Shown here: in pieces, positions 1 to 9,276 of the stretch
Position numbering within the stretch: the first letter of the stretch is position 1
How the letters are laid out: the number at the start of each line of letters is the position of its first letter
Assembly (NCBI GenBank): GCA_964551985.1
Contig: CAZKFG010000012.1
Location: forward strand, 1-41,920
Source of the DNA: CAZKFG01 sp964551985
GTDB lineage: Bacteria > Bacillota > Negativicutes > Acidaminococcales > JAISLQ01
DNA: 41,920 bases
Direction of reading: 5' to 3'
Notes under the pieces: model-generated
Seen by the model: only the letters and a program-made list of their open reading frames with translations
The model's database searches: none
Told to the model about the DNA's origin: nothing
Made by a program: the position numbers and the translations under genes

Positions 1-135
1 AAAGCTGGTGATAATGTTGAATTTGGTGGGCTTTTGGGTCATTGCCCGATTATGCCGATAAACACATTTAAGGCAGATAAATTTATCTCTCGTGGTGGTA
101 GAATTCCAGCACCTGTAAGGAGCCTTACAAATTGA
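1..135 (+). CDS. UPF0210 / PFL-family (DUF711) protein, C-terminal end only
   Basis: The window opens inside a gene. Frame 1 reads 44 codons to a TGA at 133-135. The visible tail has the features I recall for the C-terminus of UPF0210 (DUF711, PFL) proteins: a VEFGGLLG segment, IMPIN, and a final RGGRIPAP followed by a short SLTN end. The function of this family is not firmly established. The stop overlaps the ATG of the endonuclease III gene by one base (TGATG), so the two are probably translationally coupled in one operon. The N-terminal part lies outside the window. Confidence 0.8.
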   Translation, partial: KAGDNVEFGGLLGHCPIMPINTFKADKFISRGGRIPAPVRSLTN

Positions 136-761
136 TGAAAAAAGAAAAGCTCATTTTAAAACGTCTTGGCGAGCATTATAAAGACGTTAAAAGTGGACTT
201 GATTATAATAACTGCTTTGAACTTTTAATAGCAGTTATTTTATCAGCCCAATGTACAGATAAAAGAGTAAATGTCGTAACAAAAAGACTGTTTGCTAAGT
301 GTCCTACAGCAGAGCATTTTTGCAAATTGTCAGAAGAACAACTAGAAGAACTAATACACGATTGTGGCTTGTTTCGCACAAAAGCTAAAAATATCAAAAA
401 AACATGCCAAATACTTGTTGATGAATATAATGGCGAGGTACCAAACAATTTAGATGATTTGATAAAATTGCCTGGTGTTGGTAGAAAAACCGCTAACGTT
501 GTTTTATCACAGGGTTTTGGCAAACCTGCTATTGCTGTTGATACACATGTTTTTCGCACATCAAAGAGACTTGGACTTGCTCTAGGTATAGATGTTGAAA
601 AAACAGAACAAGAACTTATGAAAGTTATACCGAAAAAAGACTGGTCAGCGGCACATCATTGGCTTATTTGGCATGGTAGGCTCGTTTGCAAGGCGCAAAG
701 ACCGCTATGCAACGGATGCTTTTTGTTCGATATTTGCCCATTTTATGAGAAGACAACTTGA
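135..761 (+). CDS. nth: endonuclease III (DNA glycosylase/AP lyase)
   Basis: Base-excision repair enzyme that removes oxidised pyrimidines and cleaves the abasic site by beta-elimination. The 208-aa product has the family's usual length. The helix-hairpin-helix LPGVGRKTANVV, with the lysine used for the Schiff base, lies near residues 112-123. It is followed by the catalytic aspartate in AVDTHVFR. The C-terminus holds the [4Fe-4S] signature C-x6-C-x2-C-x5-C (CKAQRPLCNGC...C). An in-frame TTG sits one codon upstream at 132, but the ATG at 135 is the better start because it overlaps the preceding stop. The stop is followed after 16 bases by the AddB-like gene, so it sits in a DNA repair operon. 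Confidence 0.95.
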   Translation: MKKEKLILKRLGEHYKDVKSGLDYNNCFELLIAVILSAQCTDKRVNVVTKRLFAKCPTAEHFCKLSEEQLEELIHDCGLFRTKAKNIKKTCQILVDEYNGEVPNNLDDLIKLPGVGRKTANVVLSQGFGKPAIAVDTHVFRTSKRLGLALGIDVEKTEQELMKVIPKKDWSAAHHWLIWHGRLVCKAQRPLCNGCFLFDICPFYEKTT

Positions 762-777
762 ACTACAGAGGACTAAA

Positions 778-3700
778 ATGCAAAAAACTTTATATTGTAC
801 AGATAAAGTAGATATTTTAAAACAGCAGTATTTACCTGATTTTTGCAAGCATGATTATAGTTATAATGATGCTTTTTTTGTCATGCAAAATGTGTTTGCA
901 CAAGATAAAATTAAAGATATAGCCACTTCCTGCGGTGATTTCGCTGCTTTAGCGAAAAACATTTTGGCAAAGGCTTTAAAGCAAGTAACCATAATAGATG
1001 AAACCGTTCAGCAGTTACTTATTGTTAGTTTGCTTAAAAACCTACAAGATGCAGAAAAATTGACTTTTTTCGCCAAGATAAACAATTTTGACAGCTTAGC
1101 CAAAGACATTTTAACTTTTTTTCAAGAACTTAAGGCGCAAGATGTTAAACCACAAGATTTTTATCAGGCAGTATCTGAGTTTTCAACTACTGAAGATTTA
1201 CGTAGTCAAGACAAAGAGCTGCTTATTATGTACATAACTTATAATAAAATTTTGGAAGAAAAAAAATTCTATGACTACAACTCTTTACTTAAAGCAGCAA
1301 TCCGGCTTTTGCAAGAAGAAAAAATTAAGATAGAATTTAAAAAAATTTATATTTGCACATATAATGTTTTTAGTCAATTGGAACTTGATTTTGTAACACA
1401 ATTGAGTGCTTTTTGTAAAATTGATATAGCAATAGATTATTCTAAAGGCGATAGTAGCGCTTTTGCAGCGACTAAATCTACATATCAGGAACTTTTAGGA
1501 CTCAGATTTGATGCTGTTTTTTTGACCGATGAAATAAAAGACAATCTTGTTTCATTAGTCAGTAGAGCAGCCTTTGAGCCAAGACGCAATTTTTTGCAAC
1601 AAACAGATGCTATAAGTTTTAAAGTACATGCTTTTCGTCGACAAGAGGTGCAAGATGTTGCTCAAAGTATAAAAAAACATCTGAAAAATGGTGTAAAGCT
1701 TGATAATATAGCTATTGTAATTCGTAGTCTATCTTACTATCCTGCACTAAGGCGTGAATTTGTAATATCTGGAATACCCGTCTGTTTGCCTGATGTTAGC
1801 AGGTTGTCCTTGCAGTCTTTGGCAAGATTTATTGACGGATTTTTAATGCTTGATTTTGATACTCGCAGTGGTTTTAGCAAAATGTTTTCTTGCTTTTTAT
1901 TTGATGAGCAAATCAATCTTGCAAAGATAAAAAAAGCTTTAGAAAAAGCAATTTTTTATAACACAGAGCAGGCATTTTCTGCTTTAAATAAAGCTTTTTA
2001 CGATGACAAAGAACACTTGTCTTTTTTTGCAAGCCTTAAAAATTTGTTTTTTTCTTTTCCTAAGAAAACCACGGTAGGAGAGTTTGAAAGAGCAATAAAA
2101 AATTTTTTGCATGAATTTGATATAGTGCAAAAGATTGGTGATAAGTATAAAAAATCATTTATAGATATTGAACAATTAAAGCTTTTGGCTGCTTGCCATA
2201 AAGAAATTTTGCAGTGTTTAGAGAAAATTACTCAAGATTATAAGTTTACACAAGAAGAGGATACACTTTTAACAATAAGCCAATATCAATCGCTCTTGAC
2301 TAGTTATTTTAAAAACACACATGTTTTGCTGACAAAGGCTGATTTTGCTGCGGTCAAAGTCTTAGCAGCTAATCAATTATCTTGTTTAAATTTTGATTAT
2401 GTATATATTTTAAGTTTAAAAGATGGTGAATTTCCACAAAAATCAAAATCAAGCTGGTTGTATAGCCAAGAGGAGCAGGCACATTTATGCAGTTTAGGTT
2501 TGCTGAAGAATGTCAATTTAGATAGACAGTTAGAACAGTTGTTTTTTTATCAAGCACTTGCAATGTGTGAAAAACAACTTTATTTGTCTGCAAACATCTC
2601 TGATGGTGAAGTTTTGTCGCCATTTTTTGAAGATGTGAAAGAATTATTTATAAATCCTACAATTCAAAAACGTTTACCTTTTGAAGTTGTGCCAAAAGTC
2701 AATGATTTGCACAACAAAGAAGTTTTGGCAAGCTGGCTTTTGGGTAATGGTTATAGTGACGAGATGTTTTTAAGAAGTTATTTAAAGGAAGATTTTTTTG
2801 AGCGTGCTTTTTGTGATTTGCCTAAAAGACAAGATGTTTATGCAGGTGATTTATCTAATTTACAAAGCAAAATTGGTAGTATATTTGTCAAAGGTTTTTC
2901 ACCAAGTCAGTTGGAAAGCTATGCTTTTTGTAAGTTTAAATTTTTATTGGAAAGTGTTTTGCGAATTGATAGCTGGTCAATGGCAAAAGAAGATATTCCA
3001 CGAGACATCAAAGGTAGCTTTTACCATGAATGTTTACGCATTTTTTTGCAAAAATATGTTGATAAAGGCTTTGGCAATTTGTCTTTTGAACAGTTAAAAG
3101 AGAATTTATGTGATGTTTTTTCCACTTTAAAAGACAACTATCAAAACAAAGTTGATTTTAATAAAAATTACTTAACTGATTATGAGTTTGATAAAATTAT
3201 TTTTTATTTGGAAAAATGGTTAGAGGCAGAATATGATTATCAAAAAAAACAGTCTAAAGGCTTTGTTCCAAGTGCTTTGGAATGGTCATTTGGTTATGAT
3301 AAGGATTTTACCTTTGAGACTTCTTTTGGTGATATTTCTGTACGTGGACGAATCGACCGTATAGATAGTGATGGCGAAAACTGTTTTGTAACAGATTACA
3401 AGAGCAAAAACATGCCTGTAAAAAAGGCTATAACTACAGGTTTAGACTTGCAGATACCTATATACTTTTTGGCGGTAGATAGATTTATGGGCAGTTGTAT
3501 TGGCGGTAATTATTTTTCTGTAGAATTAGCTAGTCGTGATGGTGGTTTTTGGCTTGACAAAGCGTATGATAAAATTGATTTTATTGGAAAATCATCTAAA
3601 GGCCAGAGGGATTTTTCTTATTGGAAAAAGTTTTTTACAGATAATATATCAAGTTTGATAACAGGTATACTATCTGGTTGTTATCAAGCAAAACCGGCAG

Positions 3701-3792
3701 ATGGAAAGTGCCCTAGCTATTGCATTGGGCAAGGCATTTGCCGTTATGACAAAACTTTATGCGGTGATGAGGATAATTTACAAGATGAGTAA
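778..3792 (+). CDS. AddB/RexB-like PD-(D/E)XK nuclease subunit
   Basis: Probable nuclease/scaffold subunit of an AddAB-type double-strand-break end-resection complex, working with the helicase encoded next. The 1004-aa protein carries a C-terminal PD-(D/E)XK nuclease: GRIDRID near residue 857, DYKSK near 874, and LQIPIYFLA as the Q-x3-Y helix. Four cysteines could hold an iron-sulfur cluster: one in SYAFCKFKF near residue 718, and CPSYC plus a further C after five residues near 978-986, followed by another cysteine near 994. No Walker A motif is visible at the N-terminus, unlike classical AddB. The reading frame stays open upstream into nth, but the ATG at 778 has AGAGGA at 767-772. The end overlaps the next gene by 8 bases. 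addB by role only; sequence identity to characterised AddB is likely weak. Confidence 0.8.
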   Translation: MQKTLYCTDKVDILKQQYLPDFCKHDYSYNDAFFVMQNVFAQDKIKDIATSCGDFAALAKNILAKALKQVTIIDETVQQLLIVSLLKNLQDAEKLTFFAKINNFDSLAKDILTFFQELKAQDVKPQDFYQAVSEFSTTEDLRSQDKELLIMYITYNKILEEKKFYDYNSLLKAAIRLLQEEKIKIEFKKIYICTYNVFSQLELDFVTQLSAFCKIDIAIDYSKGDSSAFAATKSTYQELLGLRFDAVFLTDEIKDNLVSLVSRAAFEPRRNFLQQTDAISFKVHAFRRQEVQDVAQSIKKHLKNGVKLDNIAIVIRSLSYYPALRREFVISGIPVCLPDVSRLSLQSLARFIDGFLMLDFDTRSGFSKMFSCFLFDEQINLAKIKKALEKAIFYNTEQAFSALNKAFYDDKEHLSFFASLKNLFFSFPKKTTVGEFERAIKNFLHEFDIVQKIGDKYKKSFIDIEQLKLLAACHKEILQCLEKITQDYKFTQEEDTLLTISQYQSLLTSYFKNTHVLLTKADFAAVKVLAANQLSCLNFDYVYILSLKDGEFPQKSKSSWLYSQEEQAHLCSLGLLKNVNLDRQLEQLFFYQALAMCEKQLYLSANISDGEVLSPFFEDVKELFINPTIQKRLPFEVVPKVNDLHNKEVLASWLLGNGYSDEMFLRSYLKEDFFERAFCDLPKRQDVYAGDLSNLQSKIGSIFVKGFSPSQLESYAFCKFKFLLESVLRIDSWSMAKEDIPRDIKGSFYHECLRIFLQKYVDKGFGNLSFEQLKENLCDVFSTLKDNYQNKVDFNKNYLTDYEFDKIIFYLEKWLEAEYDYQKKQSKGFVPSALEWSFGYDKDFTFETSFGDISVRGRIDRIDSDGENCFVTDYKSKNMPVKKAITTGLDLQIPIYFLAVDRFMGSCIGGNYFSVELASRDGGFWLDKAYDKIDFIGKSSKGQRDFSYWKKFFTDNISSLITGILSGCYQAKPADGKCPSYCIGQGICRYDKTLCGDEDNLQDE

Positions 3793-6700
3793 AACACCTG
3801 AGCAACAGCGAGCGATAGAGAGCATAAAACAAAATACCTCGGTTATTGCCGGTGCCGGCTCTGGTAAAACAATGGTTTTAGTAGAGCGTTTTTTGCATTT
3901 GCTCTCTAGTGGTACAGATTGTGCAAAAATTTTGGCGATAACCTTTACGAACAAGGCAGCAAGCGAAATGCGCGAGCGGATAGTTAAACAAATAAATGCT
4001 AAAATAGCTGATACATCATTAGATGCAGGATTTTGGCAAAAAGCAAAAGCGGATCTGTCTAAATGCTATATTGGCACAATTCACGGTTTGTGCATAAATA
4101 TTATAAGTCAATATCCTTTGCAAGTAGGTATAAATCCTAACTTTTCTGTTGTTGATGAAAGTGATGCAAGTTTGCTTTTACAAAAATGCGTGCAAAAGTG
4201 TGTAAAAGGACTTGTTGAGCAAAAGGATTTATCAATACTTACACTGCTTGATAGTTATGGCTATAGCGATTTATGTATTAATTTAAAGCAATTAGTGCCG
4301 TCTTTTTCACTAGATGATGTGCAAAGAGACGACTTTGAAGATTTTTTAACAAGTGGACACAAAAATTATGCCGAAAAACTTCCACAGTTTAAAGTAGCAT
4401 TTTTAGAGAGTTTGAACTTATTAATTGCAAACAAAGAAAATCTTAAAAAAAGTGCACACAAAGAAAATATTGAAATTTTATCATCACAAAAAGAGCATAT
4501 ATTGGCGGCAGTAAAAGATTTACCAGAGGATTTGACAAAGCTTGATTTTCTGCAAGATGTTATCAAACCGCTAAAGGCACAAAGTGCTGATAAACAGCTT
4601 GTTTTAGATGTCAAAGAAAGCTTGCAACAGCTTATAGCTTGCACAGGTGATTTTTTGGCTATGAAGATTGCTGTTTGCTGGGCAAAGGTGATAAAAAAAG
4701 TAGTTGAACAGTATGCTGATTTTAAAAATAAAAATGGACTTTTGGACTTTTCTGATTTTGAAAATTTAACTTATAAACTTTTGAGCACAAATCCTTTGTT
4801 GGTCAAACAGCTAAATAAGGATTATGACCATATTATGGTTGATGAGTTTCAAGACACTAATAATTTGCAAAAAAGCATTCTTTATTATTTAGCGGGTGGA
4901 CAAGAGAAAACTTTGCATGGCAAAAAACTGTTTATCGTGGGCGATGATAATCAGTCAATTTATCGTTTTCGTGGCGCGGATGTAAGCGTTTTTGCTGCTG
5001 TACGCGAAGATATTGAAAAAACGGCAGGAGAACAAATAGAACTTTTGCAAAACTTTCGTTCAACAAGTGGTATTATAAATGTTTGCAATGATGTTTTTAC
5101 TAATTTGCTCGGGCGCAGTTATAATAAGCTGATTTGTGGTAAAAGCAATTTTACTACTTCTGTTGATGCAGAAATATTGCAAGAAGATGAAAATACAACT
5201 GATGCCGATTTATTAGCACAAAGGTTCAAAAAATTGCATAGTCAAGGGTATCAATATAAGGATATGGCAATTCTTTTTAGAACAAAAACAAGATTAAATG
5301 ACTATTGCAATTCACTAAAAGCGTACGGTATTGATTTTTGTATTTTAGATGGACAGGGCTTTTATCAAGCACAAGAGATTATAGATGTGCTCAATTTGTT
5401 GCGTTTTTTAGACAATAAATTAAAAGACAGCTGCTTAATTGGAGCATTGCGTTCACCGTTATTTGGGCTAAATGATAATAGTTTGACCTTTATTGCTTTG
5501 GCGGGCGACTCTGAGTGTTTTTGGGATAAAATGTGTTTATTTGACCAAGAGTTACTGGAAAAAAGCCAAGCAGATCTGTTTTCCTTAGCCAAAACGAGAA
5601 TAGAATATTTTTTGCATCAGGCTGATATTTTGTCATTTGGCGCATTGCTACGAATATTATTTGAAACCTTGAAAATAAGCCAGTTATGTAGTAGTTATCC
5701 TGACTTTGAGCAGCGCTATGCTAATTTAGAAAAGTTAATAGATTTAGTTTTTACATTTGAACAAGAACAAGGTGGAACACTTACAGAGTTTTTAAACTAT
5801 GTTGACGAATTAATTAGTATAGATTCAAGGCAAGGACTTGAACAGATACAAAATCAAGATAGCAATGCTTTGAAAATTTTGACAGTACACAAATCTAAAG
5901 GCTTACAATTTAAAATTGTTGCATTACCTGATTGTGCGGCTGGTTTTTTTAGTGATAAAAGTAATATTGTCTACAATAACGAGCAAGGGTTGGCGTTAAG
6001 ACCCAAAGACAATTATGGTAGGCTTATGAATAGCTTATTTTTGAGCAATTTAAAACAGCTTGAAAAACAGGAAAATATCAAGGAAATGCAGAGGCTTTTT
6101 TATGTTGCGATGACAAGGGCTGAAGAAAAAATCATTTTTACTAGAGGTGATAGAGAAAAAATAGCTGGTGATAGTTGGTGGAGTTGGCTACAATCTAGTT
6201 TTGACGAACAAGATGATTTTTGGGTAGGAAAAAACAGTAAGATAGCTATAGTTAAGGTGGACAAAGAAGAATTGAGTAGCAATTATATAAAGCAGTTAAA
6301 ACAAGGTATTTGCTTGGATGATGTTTTGAGCCTAGTAAATAGTGAATTTTCTGTCAGAGAACATATTGATTTTTCTGCCACCAGTTTGCGTGATTATCTT
6401 CACTGCCCAAGATTATTTTATTATAAATACATTTTAAATATAGCGGAATTTTTTGACGTTACTACAACATCAGTACCAGGATATATTGTCGGTTTGTTTG
6501 TGCATAATGTATTGACAAATCTAACAGGTTTCGGTTTTGATAAAGCTTTTGCTTTATCCGTAGAAAAATATAGCGATATAAACAAAGAAGAACTTTTGGA
6601 GATTAAACAATGGTTCATCAAATATATAAATGGGGATTTGTTTAGAGGGCTTAAAATAGGTAATTGTTTTTATGAGAAAAGTTTTAATTTGCCACTAATA

Positions 6701-7060
6701 GATGGCAATAGCTTTGTAGGTAGCATTGATTGCGTTCAAGTAGTTGGTGATGATATCAATATTGTAGATTTTAAAACAGACAGGCAAATAAGCAATTTAA
6801 CAGGCTATGAATATCAGTTATTTATCTATGCTTTGGCGGCGGAAAAATTATATAAAGATAAAAGGATAAATAGTATAGCACTACATTTTGTTCGCTTAAA
6901 TAAAGAGATTAGCTTTGATTATCATAATAAAAAAGCGGAGTTTACAGTAAAAATAGTTGATTTATGTGAGCAGATAAAAGCCAAAAAAGAAGAACGAGAT
7001 TTTTTAGTTAATCCAGAAAACTGTGAATTTTGTGGCTATAATTATTTTTGTTTAAAATAA
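3785..7060 (+). CDS. AddA-like UvrD/Rep-family helicase-nuclease
   Basis: ATP-dependent superfamily 1A helicase with a C-terminal nuclease, predicted to unwind and degrade broken DNA ends for recombination together with the AddB-like partner. The 1091-aa protein shows Walker A GAGSGKT near residue 23, motif Ia TFTNKAASEM, Walker B VDEFQDT near 351, motif III GDDNQSIYRFRGA, motif IV QNFRS, motif V VHKSKGLQF near 700 and motif VI YVAMTRAEEKI. The nuclease domain has GSIDCV and IVDFKTD near 993, then YQLFIYA. Unlike Bacillus AddA it also has a cysteine set: LHCPRL near 873 and C-x2-C-x5-C (CEFCGYNYFC) at the extreme C-terminus, typical of iron-sulfur nucleases. The start at 3785 overlaps the previous stop by 8 bases; a GAGG lies about 14 bases upstream. 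Confidence 0.85.
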   Translation: MSKTPEQQRAIESIKQNTSVIAGAGSGKTMVLVERFLHLLSSGTDCAKILAITFTNKAASEMRERIVKQINAKIADTSLDAGFWQKAKADLSKCYIGTIHGLCINIISQYPLQVGINPNFSVVDESDASLLLQKCVQKCVKGLVEQKDLSILTLLDSYGYSDLCINLKQLVPSFSLDDVQRDDFEDFLTSGHKNYAEKLPQFKVAFLESLNLLIANKENLKKSAHKENIEILSSQKEHILAAVKDLPEDLTKLDFLQDVIKPLKAQSADKQLVLDVKESLQQLIACTGDFLAMKIAVCWAKVIKKVVEQYADFKNKNGLLDFSDFENLTYKLLSTNPLLVKQLNKDYDHIMVDEFQDTNNLQKSILYYLAGGQEKTLHGKKLFIVGDDNQSIYRFRGADVSVFAAVREDIEKTAGEQIELLQNFRSTSGIINVCNDVFTNLLGRSYNKLICGKSNFTTSVDAEILQEDENTTDADLLAQRFKKLHSQGYQYKDMAILFRTKTRLNDYCNSLKAYGIDFCILDGQGFYQAQEIIDVLNLLRFLDNKLKDSCLIGALRSPLFGLNDNSLTFIALAGDSECFWDKMCLFDQELLEKSQADLFSLAKTRIEYFLHQADILSFGALLRILFETLKISQLCSSYPDFEQRYANLEKLIDLVFTFEQEQGGTLTEFLNYVDELISIDSRQGLEQIQNQDSNALKILTVHKSKGLQFKIVALPDCAAGFFSDKSNIVYNNEQGLALRPKDNYGRLMNSLFLSNLKQLEKQENIKEMQRLFYVAMTRAEEKIIFTRGDREKIAGDSWWSWLQSSFDEQDDFWVGKNSKIAIVKVDKEELSSNYIKQLKQGICLDDVLSLVNSEFSVREHIDFSATSLRDYLHCPRLFYYKYILNIAEFFDVTTTSVPGYIVGLFVHNVLTNLTGFGFDKAFALSVEKYSDINKEELLEIKQWFIKYINGDLFRGLKIGNCFYEKSFNLPLIDGNSFVGSIDCVQVVGDDINIVDFKTDRQISNLTGYEYQLFIYALAAEKLYKDKRINSIALHFVRLNKEISFDYHNKKAEFTVKIVDLCEQIKAKKEERDFLVNPENCEFCGYNYFCLK

Positions 7061-7095
7061 AAATACCCCTTCATATGAAGGGGTATTTTATCTTT
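7061..7095. terminator. bidirectional intrinsic terminator
   Basis: The inverted repeat AAATACCCCTTC/GAAGGGGTATTT (7061-7088) has a short loop and is followed by a T-rich run on the plus strand, with an A-run before it that serves the minus strand. It lies between the convergent AddA-like gene and the UPF0173 gene. Confidence 0.85.
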
Positions 7096-7096
7096 T

Positions 7097-7765
7097 TTAT
7101 AGTGGTAGTGTAGCACCAGGTTCTAGTATAATAACATTTGTTTTTGTTTTTTCATTTACCAATTTTTCAAATTCATGAGGGTCTTGGGCAATTGGTGGCC
7201 AAGTATTATAATGCATTGGCACTACATTTTTTGGTTTTAAAAATTCTGTTGCAATAGCTGCATCTTCAACACCCATAGTGTAGTTGTTGCCTATTGGCAG
7301 TAGTGCATAGTCAATTGCTTCTAATTCGCCAATTAATTTCATATCTAAAAATAGACCTGTATCGCCAGCAAAGTAAACTCTTTGACCATTAAAATCTACA
7401 ACAAATCCACAAGCATGACCGCCTGGTATGCCTGAACCGTGGAATGCTAGAGTTATGCGTACTGTGCCAAATGGGAAATTTATTTTACCGCCAATGTGCA
7501 TGGGAGCTGTTTTACAACCTTGTTCTTCTAGGTGGCGACATACTTCAGCTGTGGAGATGATTGTGGTATTGCAACGTTTTGCAATTGCTACGGTGTCGCC
7601 AAGATGATCAGCATGACCGTGTGAAACTAAAATATAATCTGCATTTACTTGATCCGGCGTAGCAATTTTAAATGGATTGTCTGTCAAAAATGGGTCAAAT
7701 AGTAATGTTGTTTTGCCGTCTGTTAAAGAAAAGCATGAATGTCCATAAAATTTTAAATTATTCAT
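7097..7765 (-). CDS. UPF0173 family metal-dependent hydrolase (MBL fold)
   Basis: Metallo-beta-lactamase-fold hydrolase of the UPF0173 family; the physiological substrate is not known. The 222-aa cytosolic protein starts with YGHSCF, typical of the family. It carries the metal motif H49-x-H51-x-D53-H54 (SHGHADHLG), then a GGHACGF segment, YFAGDTGLF and the later histidine in VPMHYNTWP. The start is supported by AGGAGG seven bases upstream of the ATG. It is a single-gene unit on the minus strand with its own promoter, divergent from the sodium:solute symporter. Confidence 0.85.
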   Translation of the reverse strand: MNNLKFYGHSCFSLTDGKTTLLFDPFLTDNPFKIATPDQVNADYILVSHGHADHLGDTVAIAKRCNTTIISTAEVCRHLEEQGCKTAPMHIGGKINFPFGTVRITLAFHGSGIPGGHACGFVVDFNGQRVYFAGDTGLFLDMKLIGELEAIDYALLPIGNNYTMGVEDAAIATEFLKPKNVVPMHYNTWPPIAQDPHEFEKLVNEKTKTNVIILEPGATLPL

Positions 7766-7794
7766 AGTAAATCCTCCTTTAAGGTATTTGCTAC

Positions 7795-7824
7795 ATTATA
7801 CAATTTAATATAAGTTTTTGGCAA
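7795..7824 (-). promoter_or_regulatory. sigma-A-like promoter for the UPF0173 gene
   Basis: On the minus strand TTGCCA (7824-7819) and TATAAT (7800-7795) are 18 bp apart, about 30 bases upstream of the UPF0173 start. It sits back to back with the promoter of the symporter operon. Confidence 0.6.
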
Positions 7825-7829
7825 TTATT

Positions 7830-7858
7830 TTGTAAATTAAGTTAGTTAATGGTATAAT
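7830..7858 (+). promoter_or_regulatory. sigma-A-like promoter for the symporter-murB operon
   Basis: TTGTAA (7830-7835), a 17-bp spacer and a perfect TATAAT (7853-7858), 35 bases upstream of the symporter ATG. This is the only clear promoter I see before the run of genes that extends to about 14225. Confidence 0.65.
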
Positions 7859-7893
7859 AAAAACAGAAAGAAAAAGTTTTTTGGGGTGTTGTT

Positions 7894-9276
7894 ATGCAAA
7901 TAGTATCTTTAGACTATTGGCTTGGCTTTTCTTTTGTAATTTTAATTATAGTTTTTTTGGGTTTTTATGCAACAAGACAAGTTAAAAATGCTGATGATTT
8001 TGTATTGGCAGGCAAGTCTTCAGGCGCTTTTATGGTCATGGGCAGTGTTGTCGGAACAGCTGTTGGTGCTTCTGCGACAATTGGTACAGCTCAGATGGCT
8101 TTTATAAAAGGGCTTAGTGCTTGGTGGTTTTGCTTAGGTTGCGGAATTGGCTTTTTTATTATGGCGTTTACTTATATATCGCCATTTACTAAGAGTACGG
8201 CTGCTACTGTTTCGCAATTTTTGATAAAAGCTTATTCATCTAAAATCGGCGTTGCCAGTAGTATTTCTTCTGTTTTGGGTTTGTTTTTTAGTGTTGCTGC
8301 AAGTTGTTTAGTGCTTATACCAATGATAGCTACTTGTTTTTCAGTTGATTTGTTGACAGGCTTATATATTAGTTTGTTTTTAATTATAATGTATGTGTTT
8401 TTTGGTGGTGCTTGGGCAACAGGCTTGATGGGGATTTTTAAAACATTATCTTTATACGTTGTATTAGTACTTGCATTTTTAGCAACTGTTAAGGTTGTAC
8501 CTATTACTAGTGTCATTGCCAATTACCCGGCATTTCCTTGGTTTAGTTTGTTTCCAAACTCTTTTGTTGTGGATATTGCGGCAGGCATTTCAACAATTAT
8601 TGGCGTTATGTGTACTCAAACTTATATTCAGGGATTTTGTGGTGCTAAAGATGAGAAAACGGCCAAGCGTGGGATGTTTTTATCGGCATTTTTTACGGCT
8701 TTTGCCGCTCTGCCCGCTATTTGGATAGGTCTTTTTATGAAAATGCAACATCCTGACATTATGCCAATAAACGCGTTACCGCTGTTTATCAATTATTATT
8801 TTCCACCGTGGTTATCAGGTTTTGCTTTTGGTGTCTTGCTTATTGCTGCATTAGGCTCTGCAGCAGGTCTTATACTGGGCATGGCGACAATTGTAAACAT
8901 TGATATTGTAACGCCTTTGTTTAAAGAGTTTAGCAAGAAGTATGGACTTACAGTAACTAGGATTATGGTTTTTGTTATCAGCCTTTTTACTTTAGTTTTT
9001 ACTTATATAAATCACGATGCGCTTATTTTAGATTGGACTATTTTGTCTATGTGTCTGCGTAGTGCGGGAATCTTTTTACCGCTTATTTTTGCGATTTTCA
9101 AGCCTGGCTTTTTTAAAGCTAACTTTGCTATAATGGCAGTTTTTTGTGGAACACTTGGTGCTTTATTGTGGCGGATTTTTTTTCCGGATCTCTATTCACC
9201 GCTTTATCCAGGGTTGTTTATCAGTTTGATTTTTATGATTTTAGGCTATAAAGGCAAGGGGGAGAATTGTTGTTAA
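7894..9276 (+). CDS. sodium:solute symporter family protein
   Basis: Inner-membrane secondary transporter of the SSS family, expected to couple sodium entry to uptake of an organic solute; the substrate cannot be read from the sequence. The 460-aa protein is almost entirely hydrophobic, with about 12-13 predicted membrane helices. The N-terminal helix is followed by FLGFYATRQVKNADDFVLAGKS, the usual SSS opening, and then the conserved small-residue stretch GSVVGTAVGASATIGTA. GGGGTG lies 6 bases upstream of the ATG. It is the first gene of a tightly packed operon and overlaps the secreted glucosaminidase by about 10 bases. Proline, pantothenate or other SSS substrates are all possible. Confidence 0.85.
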   Translation: MQIVSLDYWLGFSFVILIIVFLGFYATRQVKNADDFVLAGKSSGAFMVMGSVVGTAVGASATIGTAQMAFIKGLSAWWFCLGCGIGFFIMAFTYISPFTKSTAATVSQFLIKAYSSKIGVASSISSVLGLFFSVAASCLVLIPMIATCFSVDLLTGLYISLFLIIMYVFFGGAWATGLMGIFKTLSLYVVLVLAFLATVKVVPITSVIANYPAFPWFSLFPNSFVVDIAAGISTIIGVMCTQTYIQGFCGAKDEKTAKRGMFLSAFFTAFAALPAIWIGLFMKMQHPDIMPINALPLFINYYFPPWLSGFAFGVLLIAALGSAAGLILGMATIVNIDIVTPLFKEFSKKYGLTVTRIMVFVISLFTLVFTYINHDALILDWTILSMCLRSAGIFLPLIFAIFKPGFFKANFAIMAVFCGTLGALLWRIFFPDLYSPLYPGLFISLIFMILGYKGKGENCC

